In this document: in pieces, positions 17,872 through 25,981 of the stretch
How the letters are laid out: each line of letters starts with the position of its first letter
How positions within the stretch are numbered: position 1 is the stretch's first letter
Source: Frateuria aurantia DSM 6220
Lineage (GTDB): Bacteria > Pseudomonadota > Gammaproteobacteria > Xanthomonadales > Rhodanobacteraceae
DNA: 64,000 nucleotides
NCBI RefSeq assembly: GCF_000242255.2
Contig: NC_017033.1
Span: forward strand, 3,049,110-3,113,109
Direction of reading: 5' to 3'
Notes under the pieces: generated by a model
Seen by the model: only the letters and a program-made list of their open reading frames with translations
Databases searched by the model: none
What the model was told of the DNA's origin: nothing
Made by a program: the position numbers and the translations under genes

Positions 17872-19361
17872 TGGTGAAGGTATTCAACCGACGCAGCCTC
17901 GCGCTGGCCTGCATGCTGGCCTTGGCCGGTTGCGCGGTCGGCCCGGATTTCCACAAGCCTGAGGCGCCGGCCCATGCCGGCTATCAGCCTGCGGGCCAGA
18001 CGACGGCCGGCACCACCGCCGGTGACGGCCAGGGGCTTGCGGCCCAGGCCCAGCAACTGGTGCCTGGCCAGGACATCCCTGCGCAGTGGTGGCAGCTGTT
18101 CCATTCGCCCAAACTGGATGCTTTGATCAAGCGTGCCCTGGCGCAGAATCCGGATCTGGATGCCGCCCAGCAATCGCTGAAGGCCGCCTGGGAACAGGTC
18201 AAGGCCCAGCAAGGCAGCCTGTTCCCGCAGATCAGCGGCAACTTCAATCCGACCCGCAACCGGACCGGCAACGCCTTGTCGCCGATTCCGGCCAACAATA
18301 CCTATCTGTACAACCTGCATACGGCCCAGGTGAATGTTTCCTATTCACCCGATATCTGGGGCGGCAGCCGTCGCCAGATCGAGTCGGACAAGGCCCAGGC
18401 CGAGCTGCAGCGCTTCCAGCTGGAAGCGACCTATCTGACCCTGACCAGCAATCTGGTCAATGCAGCGATCACCCAGGCCTCGTTGCGGGCCCAGATCGCG
18501 GCAACGCGGGAGATGGTCGACAGCCAGCAGGCGGTGCTGGACTCCTATCTGCGCCAGCAGCAGCTGGGCCAGGTTTCGGACGCCGATGTCGCCGCCCAGC
18601 GCGCCCTGCTGGGACAGAGCCGGGCCAGTCTGGCGCCGCTGCAGAAGGCGCTGGCCCAGCAACATGATCTGATCGCCGCCTTGTGCGGTGATACCCCGGA
18701 ACAGCCGACGCCTGATTTCGATCTGGCCGAACTGCACCTGCCCGAACAGCTGCCGGTCAGCCTGCCGGCCCAACTGATCACCCAGCGTCCGGACGTTCGC
18801 GCCGCCGAAGCCAGCTGGCATTCGGCCAGCGCCCTGGTCGGCGTGGCCCTGGCCAATCGTCTGCCGAATCTGCAGATCAGCGGTGCCTATGGCGGCATTT
18901 CCGGCGGTATCGGTCATATGCTGGCCTCCGGCGCCGGTTTCTGGTCGATTGCCGGCAGCCTGACCCAGCCGCTGTTTGACGGCGGCACCCTGCGGCATCA
19001 GGAAAAGGCCGCGCGCGCACAGTATGCCCAGGCCTCGGCCCAGTACCGCAGCACGGTCACTTCGGCCCTGCAGAACGTGGCCGATACCTTGCAGGCGATC
19101 CATTACGATGCCGATGCCCTGCTCGCCAACCGCGATGCCGAGGCCGCCGCGGCCCGCAGCCTGCAGGTGGCGCGTGCCCAGTACGGTCTGGGCGATGTCG
19201 CCCAGACCGGCGTGCTGGCGGCCGAGCAGACCCATGCCCAGGCGCAGCTGGCGCTGATCCAGGCCCAGGCGGCACGGCTGTCCGACAGCACGGCGCTGTT
19301 CCAGGCCCTGGGTGGCGGCTGGTGGCATCGCCAGGACGTGCCGGCCGACGAGGCCCGCTGA
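17871..19361 (+). CDS. Outer-membrane factor lipoprotein (NodT/OprM family)
   Basis: A 496-residue TolC-like channel that completes the tripartite pump. A signal peptide ends at LAGC, with Cys21 the lipidation site, followed by VGPDFHKPE, the standard opening of NodT-family proteins. Two repeats of the outer-membrane-efflux domain occupy about 95-290 and 300-490, rich in Ala/Gln coiled coil. The ATG at 17871 overlaps the pump stop (TGATG); a GTG three bases earlier is possible. A long hairpin follows directly. Confidence 0.9.
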   Translation: MVKVFNRRSLALACMLALAGCAVGPDFHKPEAPAHAGYQPAGQTTAGTTAGDGQGLAAQAQQLVPGQDIPAQWWQLFHSPKLDALIKRALAQNPDLDAAQQSLKAAWEQVKAQQGSLFPQISGNFNPTRNRTGNALSPIPANNTYLYNLHTAQVNVSYSPDIWGGSRRQIESDKAQAELQRFQLEATYLTLTSNLVNAAITQASLRAQIAATREMVDSQQAVLDSYLRQQQLGQVSDADVAAQRALLGQSRASLAPLQKALAQQHDLIAALCGDTPEQPTPDFDLAELHLPEQLPVSLPAQLITQRPDVRAAEASWHSASALVGVALANRLPNLQISGAYGGISGGIGHMLASGAGFWSIAGSLTQPLFDGGTLRHQEKAARAQYAQASAQYRSTVTSALQNVADTLQAIHYDADALLANRDAEAAAARSLQVARAQYGLGDVAQTGVLAAEQTHAQAQLALIQAQAARLSDSTALFQALGGGWWHRQDVPADEAR

Positions 19362-19366
19362 TTCGT

Positions 19367-19402
19367 CCCGGTCTCGCCCGGCTTTCGCCGGGTGAGACCG
19401 GG
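19367..19402. terminator. Long hairpin after the RND operon
   Basis: Sixteen-base arms with one G-T wobble enclose a TTTC loop, beginning 6 bases after the outer-membrane-factor stop. It lacks a T-run. It also lies 55 bases beyond the end of the convergent lysR gene. Confidence 0.6.
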
Positions 19403-19456
19403 AGATCGAGGTGAAAGACACCTGCCAACGCTTGATCGATGGCTGGCTCGGGCCGC

Positions 19457-20338
19457 TCAGACCGGCCGGCGCAGAAACGCCGCAAAGGCCGCCTGGGCCG
19501 GCGTGGCCTCGCGTTCGGGGTGACGCACCAACTTGAATTCACGCCTTGGCAGACTCAGCGGTACATGATGCAGCCGCCCGTCCGCCACCCGCGAAGCCGC
19601 CACGCGTGCCGACACGATCGTGGCAGCGGTTCCGGTTTCTACCGCGCTGACCACGGCTTCATTGGAGGCCACTTCCATCGACAGCGGCAGGCTGGCGCTG
19701 TCCACGCCCAGTGTCTGCAAGGCCTGCTCGCATTCCATCCGCGTGCCCGAGCCGGGTTCACGCAGCACCCAGGCACTGTCCACCAGTTCTTCCGGCCGGA
19801 TCGCCGGCAGACCGGCCCATGGATGTTGCGGCGAGACCACCAGCCACATCTGGTCCTCGGCCACCGGCTCGCTGGACAAGTCCGGACTCACGGCCCCTTC
19901 CACCACGCCCAGCCCGGCCTCGCCGCCCCGTATCAGCCGGCAGACCTCCCGGGTATTGTGGATGGCCAGCTTCAGCCGGACCGCGGGGTGACGCTGCTGA
20001 AAGGCATTCATCCGTGCCGGCAGCCAATAGCCGGCTACGGTCTGGCTGGCATGCAACTGCAGTTCGCCCGAGACCAGACCCGCGTAGTCATGCAGCCGCT
20101 GGCGCACCAGCTGGGCGCGGGCAAGCAAGGCTCTGGCCTCGACCAGCAGCAGTTGGCCGGCGCCGCTGAGCTCCACGCGTCGCCCGACCCGACTGAACAA
20201 GGCCAGCCCGCATTCCTGCTCCAGCTGGGCAATCGCATGACTGACCGCCGACTGGGTCAGATGCAAGGCCGCCGCCGCACGCGTGACATGTTCACGCTCG
20301 GCCACCGCCACAAAGATCCGCAGTGATTCAAGTTTCAT
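19457..20338 (-). CDS. LysR-family transcriptional regulator
   Basis: A 293-residue regulator: an N-terminal winged HTH ([51 protein letters not shown]; 1-60) and a two-lobe effector domain starting near 90, with GLGVVEGAV and LREPGSGTR typical of the CysB/CbbR group. I placed the start at the ATG whose codon overlaps the stop of the DUF202 gene by four bases; a much longer open frame upstream is not LysR sequence. It is unusual for LysR to be last in a coupled operon, since most are divergent from their targets. It probably governs the operon it belongs to. Confidence 0.9.
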   Translation of the reverse strand: MKLESLRIFVAVAEREHVTRAAAALHLTQSAVSHAIAQLEQECGLALFSRVGRRVELSGAGQLLLVEARALLARAQLVRQRLHDYAGLVSGELQLHASQTVAGYWLPARMNAFQQRHPAVRLKLAIHNTREVCRLIRGGEAGLGVVEGAVSPDLSSEPVAEDQMWLVVSPQHPWAGLPAIRPEELVDSAWVLREPGSGTRMECEQALQTLGVDSASLPLSMEVASNEAVVSAVETGTAATIVSARVAASRVADGRLHHVPLSLPRREFKLVRHPEREATPAQAAFAAFLRRPV

Positions 20339-20712
20339 CCATGCTGGTCCGTCCACCACAGCGCGGCAGCCAGAACCACCGCCAGCACGGCAATCAAGAC
20401 CGTCAGTCCGCCTTCCAGCCGGGATGACGCCAGCGGCACAGTCTGTGGCGAGGCGATGGCTTGCCGGACCTGCCGGAAGCGGGCATGGGCGCCGAGCAGG
20501 GTCAGCACGGCCACCGCGATAAACAGCAGCCCCAGTACCGAGGCTACGGCGCCTGTCGCCGAGTGACTGGCCCGCACCGGCAGACCCGCCAGCCGCATAA
20601 ACAACTCGAATTTCACCAGCACGCAGCCCAGGGCGGTCAAGGCCAGGCTGGTGCGCACCCAGGCCAGAAAGGTCCGCTCGTTGGCAGCATGATCGGTATA
20701 ACGCTCGATCAT
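20335..20712 (-). CDS. DUF202 (YidH-type) small membrane protein
   Basis: A 125-residue protein with three hydrophobic segments (about 22-42, 57-78, 100-120) and the DUF202 opening: [19 protein letters not shown]. No function is established for the family in bacteria; a related domain occurs in eukaryotic vacuolar VTC proteins. It overlaps the upstream FAD-protein gene and the downstream lysR gene by four bases each, so all three are probably translationally coupled. Confidence 0.85.
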   Translation of the reverse strand: MIERYTDHAANERTFLAWVRTSLALTALGCVLVKFELFMRLAGLPVRASHSATGAVASVLGLLFIAVAVLTLLGAHARFRQVRQAIASPQTVPLASSRLEGGLTVLIAVLAVVLAAALWWTDQHG

Positions 20713-22091
20713 GACAGTACCTCTCCCAGGGTATCTTCCAGCGCCAGAGACGGAGCGATCCGCTCGGCCAACGCATGGGCCTGCTGCTTGATCTCAGGCA
20801 TGGCGCTCGATTCGAAAAGCAGGCCCAGTCGCGCCGGACCGATGACATGAAGACCCGGCGCCACCTTGCCCTGACTGTCGTACAGGCGGCCGTCTTCATC
20901 ACAGGCCAGTCCCTTGCCGCCGAATCCCGGCGCGATGATCCCGGCTTCGAGCATGGATCGCAGCAGCGGTGTGCCGGAGCGGCGATAGTCCGCACAAGGG
21001 CCGCTGCAATTGATGACTTTGTCAGCCATCAAAGTCTTCTGTGCACCCTTGCACTGCAAGTGCAGGCCAATCTGCCTGCCTGCGGATTCCAGTGCAACCA
21101 CACGCCCGGCAACGACCTCCAGCTGCCCGGCGGCTACTTCCGCCTCCAGTTGATCGGCGATCTGCGGCGCCATGCGATGCCGTAGCACATCCCAGCGACG
21201 TTGCAGATGGCGCTTGAAACGCCGTTTCTCGACCGCGGGCAAAGCTTGCCACAGCCTGTTGCTGACCGGCCGCAGACTGTCCACCACGGCCCGCCATGGA
21301 GAGCCCGCCTGCAGCGCCTGATGGAAGGCCCGCAGATAATCCCGCGCGGTTGCAGCCACTTCGCGACCGGGCTCGATTGCCGGAGTATCCCGCGGCACAT
21401 AGGGTGCGTGTCGCTGGGGAAGCAGGCCATGACCGGATACCGCGACAACCTTGCCTTCATGCCCTCGCTGCCGCAACCGGACCAAGGCATCCACCATGGT
21501 CAGCCCCGTGCCGACAAGAACCACGCGATCTTCCGGGCGAACTGCCGAATACAGCGCATCCTGCCAGGCATCCGCAGCGTACTGCGGCAAGCCGATGTCG
21601 CCGTTTCCACATCCGGGCCACTGGGACGGCGCATGATGCCCCAGGGCCAGAACCACCTGGTCGGCCTCCAGTTGCCGGCCATCCTCCAGCGTCAGCTGCC
21701 AGCCCTCGCCCCACGGCTGACAGGCCTGTACTCGGGCACGGATATGCATCACTCCACTTTCCAGCGCCAGCTCCCTGAGATACTGGCCATAAACCGAGCG
21801 CGGGACGAAGTCGGCCGCCTCGGCCCGAGGATTGATCCTGCGCTGCAGCCAAGCCAGGAAATGCCCGCTGTCGGTGACCGAGGCACTCATGCCTCCGGCA
21901 GGCACATTGAGAATATGGCCCAGAGATGGCGTCGCATAAGCCAGCCCCTGCCCCATGATCTCGCCGGGATCGATCAGGCTGACCGGACGTCCCAGCCGGC
22001 GAGACAGATTCCAGGCCAGTACCGTCCCGCTGGCGCCACCGCCAATGATGATCAATTCATGCTGCGCCACAGTATTCATCACTTCTTGCAT
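20709..22091 (-). CDS. FAD/NAD(P)-binding oxidoreductase (COG4529 type)
   Basis: A 460-residue flavoprotein. The N-terminus has a Rossmann motif ([19 protein letters not shown], about 14-32) and [24 protein letters not shown], a stretch characteristic of the NAD_binding_9/COG4529 family. A second dinucleotide motif ([17 protein letters not shown]) lies near 195-211, and [11 protein letters not shown] closes the FAD domain. The family is uncharacterised; a monooxygenase or dehydrogenase role is plausible. Another ATG four codons in (22079) has an AAGAAG close ahead, so either start is possible. It is first in a coupled FAD/DUF202/LysR unit. Confidence 0.82.
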   Translation of the reverse strand: MQEVMNTVAQHELIIIGGGASGTVLAWNLSRRLGRPVSLIDPGEIMGQGLAYATPSLGHILNVPAGGMSASVTDSGHFLAWLQRRINPRAEAADFVPRSVYGQYLRELALESGVMHIRARVQACQPWGEGWQLTLEDGRQLEADQVVLALGHHAPSQWPGCGNGDIGLPQYAADAWQDALYSAVRPEDRVVLVGTGLTMVDALVRLRQRGHEGKVVAVSGHGLLPQRHAPYVPRDTPAIEPGREVAATARDYLRAFHQALQAGSPWRAVVDSLRPVSNRLWQALPAVEKRRFKRHLQRRWDVLRHRMAPQIADQLEAEVAAGQLEVVAGRVVALESAGRQIGLHLQCKGAQKTLMADKVINCSGPCADYRRSGTPLLRSMLEAGIIAPGFGGKGLACDEDGRLYDSQGKVAPGLHVIGPARLGLLFESSAMPEIKQQAHALAERIAPSLALEDTLGEVLS

Positions 22092-22229
22092 CTCGAATCA
22101 GGATGGGAATAGCGTCGCAGGCCCAGACGCATGAGTCCAACGAATTGAATCCATGACTTCAATCAAATTCATTCATGAACAAGCATCACTGATCCAACAT
22201 CGGAACCGCGCGCCGCCAGCATCCGCGGC

Positions 22230-23459
22230 TCAGCCAAAAAACCAATAGCAGACCGCAATCGAGACCAGCACGCTGACCAGGTCGGCCAGCAAGGCGCAGC
22301 CCACCGCATGGCGCACCCGCTTGATGCCGACCGCACCGAAATACACCGCCACCACATAGAAGGTGGTCTCGCTGCTGCCTTGCATGGTCGCGGCCAGCAG
22401 CGAGGGAAAGCTGTCCACGCCGCTGTGATGCATGGTCTCGATCAGCATGCCGCGTGCCGCGCTGCCCGAAAACGGCTTGACCAGGGCGGTGGGCAAGGCA
22501 TCCACAAAGCGGGTATCCATGCCCATCCCGTGCGCGGCCCAGCGCACGCCTTCCAGCAACATGTCCAGGGCCCCCGAGGCGCGCAGCACACCGACCGCGC
22601 AAAGCATCGCCACCAGATACGGCAGCAGATCCTTGGCCACATCGAAACCCTGTTTGGCGCCGTCCACAAAACAATCGAACAGCGGCACCTTTTTCCAGGC
22701 CCCGGCGATCAGAAAGCCCATGATGATGGTGAACAGACTCAGATTGCCGGCCAGCGAGGAATCTGCCGCCAGCTGGCCGGCGCTGCGCGTCATCAGAAAG
22801 GCCAGCAAACCGCCGACCACGGCCAACAGACCGCCCAACCAGGCCAGCACCACCGGATCAAACAGCTTCAGACGCTGCATCCAGGCCACCGCGCACAGGC
22901 CGGTCAGATTGGCGGCCAGATGGGCCAGCAGCACCGGCACGAAGATCACGGTCGGATCATGGGCGCCGGCCTGGGCCCGGTACATGAAGACGGTGACCGG
23001 CAGCAGGGTCAGCGAGGAGGCATTCAATACCAGAAACAGGATCTGGGCATTGCTCGCCGTGTCCGCCGAAGGATTCAGGCTTTGCAATTCACGCATCGCC
23101 CGCAGCCCGATCGGGGTCGCGGCATTGTCCAGGCCCAGGACATTGGCGGTGAAATTCAGCGTGATCAGCCCCAGCGCCGGATGCCCGCGCGGTACCTCAG
23201 GCATCAGGCGGGCAAACAAGGGCCCCAGCAAGCGCGACAAGGCCTCGACCAGCCCTGCCCGTTCGCCGATCTGCAGCAGCCCCAGCCACAGGCTCAAGGT
23301 GCCGAACAGCACGATCATCACATCGACCGCCAGCTTCGCCATATCGAACAGCGCGCTGACCATGGCCGCGAATACCCCGGGATCGTCGCCCAGCCACCAG
23401 CGCCCCAGCGCCGACAGCGCCGCCGCCACGAAAAAACCAAACCACAGCCGGTTGAGCAT
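22230..23459 (-). CDS. SpmA/SpmB-like fused nucleoside-recognition membrane protein
   Basis: A 409-residue polytopic protein with ten or so hydrophobic segments and two Gate/nucleoside-recognition domains. The first half (LNFTANVLGLDNAATPIGLRAM) matches spore-maturation protein A, the second (ARGMLIETMHHSGVDSFPSLLAATMQGSSETTFYVVAVYFGAVG) matches SpmB, fused in one chain as in non-sporulating bacteria. Transported compound is unknown. The ATG at 23459 is preceded by GGGAGCGGC, a good ribosome site; the longer open frame upstream lacks family sequence. It is divergent from ssb. Confidence 0.85.
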   Translation of the reverse strand: MLNRLWFGFFVAAALSALGRWWLGDDPGVFAAMVSALFDMAKLAVDVMIVLFGTLSLWLGLLQIGERAGLVEALSRLLGPLFARLMPEVPRGHPALGLITLNFTANVLGLDNAATPIGLRAMRELQSLNPSADTASNAQILFLVLNASSLTLLPVTVFMYRAQAGAHDPTVIFVPVLLAHLAANLTGLCAVAWMQRLKLFDPVVLAWLGGLLAVVGGLLAFLMTRSAGQLAADSSLAGNLSLFTIIMGFLIAGAWKKVPLFDCFVDGAKQGFDVAKDLLPYLVAMLCAVGVLRASGALDMLLEGVRWAAHGMGMDTRFVDALPTALVKPFSGSAARGMLIETMHHSGVDSFPSLLAATMQGSSETTFYVVAVYFGAVGIKRVRHAVGCALLADLVSVLVSIAVCYWFFG

Positions 23460-23710
23460 GCCGCTCCCAGAATTCGTCGAAGCCTTGATTATCAATGAAG
23501 CATCGCCAGATCCACCAGTGAGACCGGTATGGTGGATGTGCATGCGCCGCTCAGACACAGGTGACCCGGTGACGACGCCGCACTGCTATCATCACCGGTC
23601 AGAACCGATGTACGGACTCTCGTCGCCTTGGCGTTGCCCCGGTGCAGCGCCCCTGTCACGATCAGGCTCCGACATCCCTTCATCCGCAAAACCTTCCAAA
23701 GAGTATTCCC

Positions 23711-24277
23711 ATGGCCCGAGGCATCAACAAAGTCATTCTGGTCGGCAACCTTGGTGCCGATCCCGAGCTGCGCTACACCGGTGGCGGCACCGCCGTCGCC
23801 CAGCTGCGGGTGGCCACCGCCGAAAACTGGACCGACAAGCAGAGCGGCGAGCGCCAGGAGCGCACCGAGTGGCACCGCGTGACCCTGTTCGGCAAGCTGG
23901 GTGAAATCGCCAACGAATATCTGCGCAAGGGTCGTCAGGTCTATATCGAAGGCTCGCTGCGCACCAACAAGTACACCGACAAGGACGGCATCGAGCGCTA
24001 TACCACCGACATCATCGCCAGCGACATGCAGATGCTGGGCGGCGGCGGTGAAGGTGGCGGCGGTGGCGGCGGTGCTCCGCGCCAGAACAGCGCCCCGCGC
24101 TCCTCCGGCGGCGGTGGCTACGGCAACCGTGGCGGTGGCGGTGACAGCTATGGCAACCGCGGTGGCGGTGGCGGCGATTACGGCAATCGCGGCGGCAACG
24201 ACTACGGCAACCGCGCCCCGCAGGCCCCCGCGCCCAGCGACCACGCCAGCTTCGATGACGACGATATCCCGTTCTGA
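23711..24277 (+). CDS. ssb: Single-stranded DNA-binding protein
   Basis: A 188-residue SSB that coats single-stranded DNA and recruits repair enzymes. The OB fold covers 1-110 (starts [22 protein letters not shown]). A glycine-rich linker with repeated YGNR units follows. The C-terminal acidic tip FDDDDIPF is the conserved interaction tail. The start follows from the family N-terminus. A very strong hairpin terminator lies 23 bases downstream, so this is a single-gene unit. Confidence 0.97.
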   Translation: MARGINKVILVGNLGADPELRYTGGGTAVAQLRVATAENWTDKQSGERQERTEWHRVTLFGKLGEIANEYLRKGRQVYIEGSLRTNKYTDKDGIERYTTDIIASDMQMLGGGGEGGGGGGGAPRQNSAPRSSGGGGYGNRGGGGDSYGNRGGGGGDYGNRGGNDYGNRAPQAPAPSDHASFDDDDIPF

Positions 24278-24299
24278 CGAAGACACGTTCCAGAATGAT

Positions 24300-24341
24300 G
24301 GAAAGCATGAAGCCCCGTTTTCACGGGGCTTCATGCTTTCC
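24300..24341 (+). terminator. Intrinsic terminator of ssb
   Basis: A perfect 19-base-pair stem with a TTTC loop, followed within six bases by a TTTT run at 24347-24350. The stem is long enough to work in both directions. Confidence 0.88.
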
Positions 24342-24389
24342 GGTCGTTTTGATCGTCGATACCCGACGGCAATCACTTTATTCTCGACG

Positions 24390-24419
24390 ATCGTCCAAAG
24401 TGGAATCGTCCAAAGTGGA
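24390..24419. repeat. Two perfect tandem copies of a 15-base unit
   Basis: The unit ATCGTCCAAAGTGGA occurs twice without a gap, in the non-coding stretch between the ssb terminator and the end of the RES toxin gene. It may be a slippage product or part of a rearrangement scar. Nothing else in 24342-24578 looks functional to me. Confidence 0.85.
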
Positions 24420-24578
24420 GTGGCGTCAGGTATCAGAAATTTCACTTGTGGCGTCAGCCCGTTGGAGGGGTATCCCCCCGAAGCTGCTTCACATCACGGT
24501 CCAACTTCGGGAGCGGCTCGCATCATCCGTACACGCCGGGTGTCCGCAAATACGCGCAGGTCCCGTGCAGCCAAGTGA

Positions 24579-25058
24579 TCAGCTGCTCCGAAATCGGCTG
24601 TCGTAGGTGAATCTCCGAATTCTGGTCGCAGTGATCCGCTGCATGTCAGGGTGTGCCGGGTTTAGCAGCACATTCCATTCCTCAGGCACCACGATGGAAG
24701 GAACGATCTGGAGCACCGTGGCCCGGGACTGCAGCCAGGCATCACCAAAGTCGAGTGATACCAACCCCGCCGGCAAGGCATCCCACCCGATCAAGCCCGT
24801 GGTGGGGAACGGGCGCGCTGCGTTCCATATATCGTCCGGCACATCGATGCGGACCAGGCAACGATTCAAGGGAAGGCTGCCCGCGCCGAGGTGGACCACG
24901 GTCTCCAGCGTCGCCAAAGCGATCGTGGCCGCCGTGTAGACGACCGGCAGGCCCTTTCTGTTCCACCGCCCGCCGGTGATTTTCGCACCTATGCCACTCA
25001 GATCGTCAGCGCCGTAATCTGGCGTATCGGTACCCAGACGCCAGAGCGAAGTGGTCAC
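24579..25058 (-). CDS. RES-domain toxin (Xre-RES type II toxin-antitoxin)
   Basis: A 159-residue RES-domain protein. Characterised members (MbcT, ParT, NatT) deplete NAD or ADP-ribosylate a target and stop growth. Seen: LWR at 5-7, GGRWNRKG around 29-36 with the family Arg31, Tyr41, Glu52 in ATLETVVHLG, and the closing NVLLNPAHPDMQ. The start appears to be a GTG that overlaps the antitoxin stop by four bases, the usual coupling in these pairs. Length is typical and the residues look intact, so I expect an active toxin held by its partner. Confidence 0.88.
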   Translation of the reverse strand: MTTSLWRLGTDTPDYGADDLSGIGAKITGGRWNRKGLPVVYTAATIALATLETVVHLGAGSLPLNRCLVRIDVPDDIWNAARPFPTTGLIGWDALPAGLVSLDFGDAWLQSRATVLQIVPSIVVPEEWNVLLNPAHPDMQRITATRIRRFTYDSRFRSS

Positions 25059-25555
25059 GCAAAAGCCCCGGACTGCGCCTGGGCAAGCAGGGAGGACACG
25101 AGTTGCTGACCCGGAATGGTGCCCATGTAGCTGGCAGGCGTCTTGCCCTCAAGTGCCGGGAGTGGGCGTTCCAGCCATTGGGCCAGCCATGCGGGCGCAT
25201 CGAAACCTTGCGGATCGCCGCTCTGCGAAACGATGTCTTCCACCTGCCCGACCAGTTGCATCATCCCCAGCACACGCTCGCTGTCGGCCGTATTGAGTGG
25301 CTCATGCTCCCTGACCTTTCGGGTGACCGTGGTGCGGGACAGACCGAGCGTCGAGAACAGGCGCTGATACTGCACCTTCATCGAAGTCGCGAGACCCAGC
25401 AGGTCCCTGGCAGGAATGCCGTTCTCGACGAGACGAACCCGCTCGATCGGCGCTGCGCGATAAATATCCCGGCATGACACGATGGTTGTTTTGTCGTGAC
25501 CACTGACCTTGGGCGTTTTTGCGACGCTGTGCTGCCTCGTCAGGTTGTCTTTCAT
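25055..25555 (-). CDS. Xre/MbcA/ParS-family antitoxin
   Basis: A 166-residue partner of the RES toxin. The middle carries an HTH-like segment (QRLFSTLGLSRTTVTRKVREHEPL, about 90-113), and the end matches the toxin-binding domain (SERVLGMMQLVGQVEDIV, FDAPAWLAQWLERPLPALEGKTPASYM). It probably neutralises the toxin and represses the operon. The frame is open for another 100 codons upstream; I chose the ATG at 25555 because it gives the family length. No Shine-Dalgarno is visible there, only a run of seven C bases on the coding strand, so the start is uncertain. Confidence 0.82.
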   Translation of the reverse strand: MKDNLTRQHSVAKTPKVSGHDKTTIVSCRDIYRAAPIERVRLVENGIPARDLLGLATSMKVQYQRLFSTLGLSRTTVTRKVREHEPLNTADSERVLGMMQLVGQVEDIVSQSGDPQGFDAPAWLAQWLERPLPALEGKTPASYMGTIPGQQLVSSLLAQAQSGAFA

Positions 25556-25981
25556 CTTGGGGGGGAGAGGCTTGGCCGACGACTTCCCAAGACTGATCCT
25601 GATTGGGCGCTCGCCCTGCGCCGGCCTGGAACGGCCTGTGGAGTGCGTAGTCACGGGGTTCACCTGCCTGTTTATACCAATTGACACAATAACACGTGCC
25701 AAATGGTCGATCATGAACGAGGGCGAGCAGCGCCTGCCGGCATGCCTGGCACTATGCAGGATGCACGGATACCCGGCAGGAGGCGGCCAACAGCCGTCGA
25801 AGACGCGTATGCGCAGGTAGCGGAGCCGTCCGCAGCAACCGGAATGGAAGCAGCCATCCATGATTTGGGCATTCGTCAGGGGCTGCCGTTTTATGCTTTG
25901 CGACCGTGGTCATCACGCACAAAAGGTCCACGACCGGGTGATGGCCCATGGAACCCGACGCATCCTTTCGGGAAAGGCGCA
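25556..25981. other. Non-coding stretch between antitoxin and pbpC
   Basis: Long open frames cross this stretch, but none resembles a protein family. It should hold the toxin-antitoxin promoter. Part of it is less GC-rich than its surroundings. One imperfect palindrome at 25681-25702 is the only structured site I see. Confidence 0.5.
25681..25702. promoter_or_regulatory. Candidate operator upstream of the toxin-antitoxin pair
   Basis: Seven-base arms TTGACAC and GTGCCAA (one mismatch) flank an eight-base AT-rich spacer, 126 bases before the antitoxin start. Autorepression at a palindrome is usual for Xre antitoxins, but no promoter hexamers are convincing here. Confidence 0.3.
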
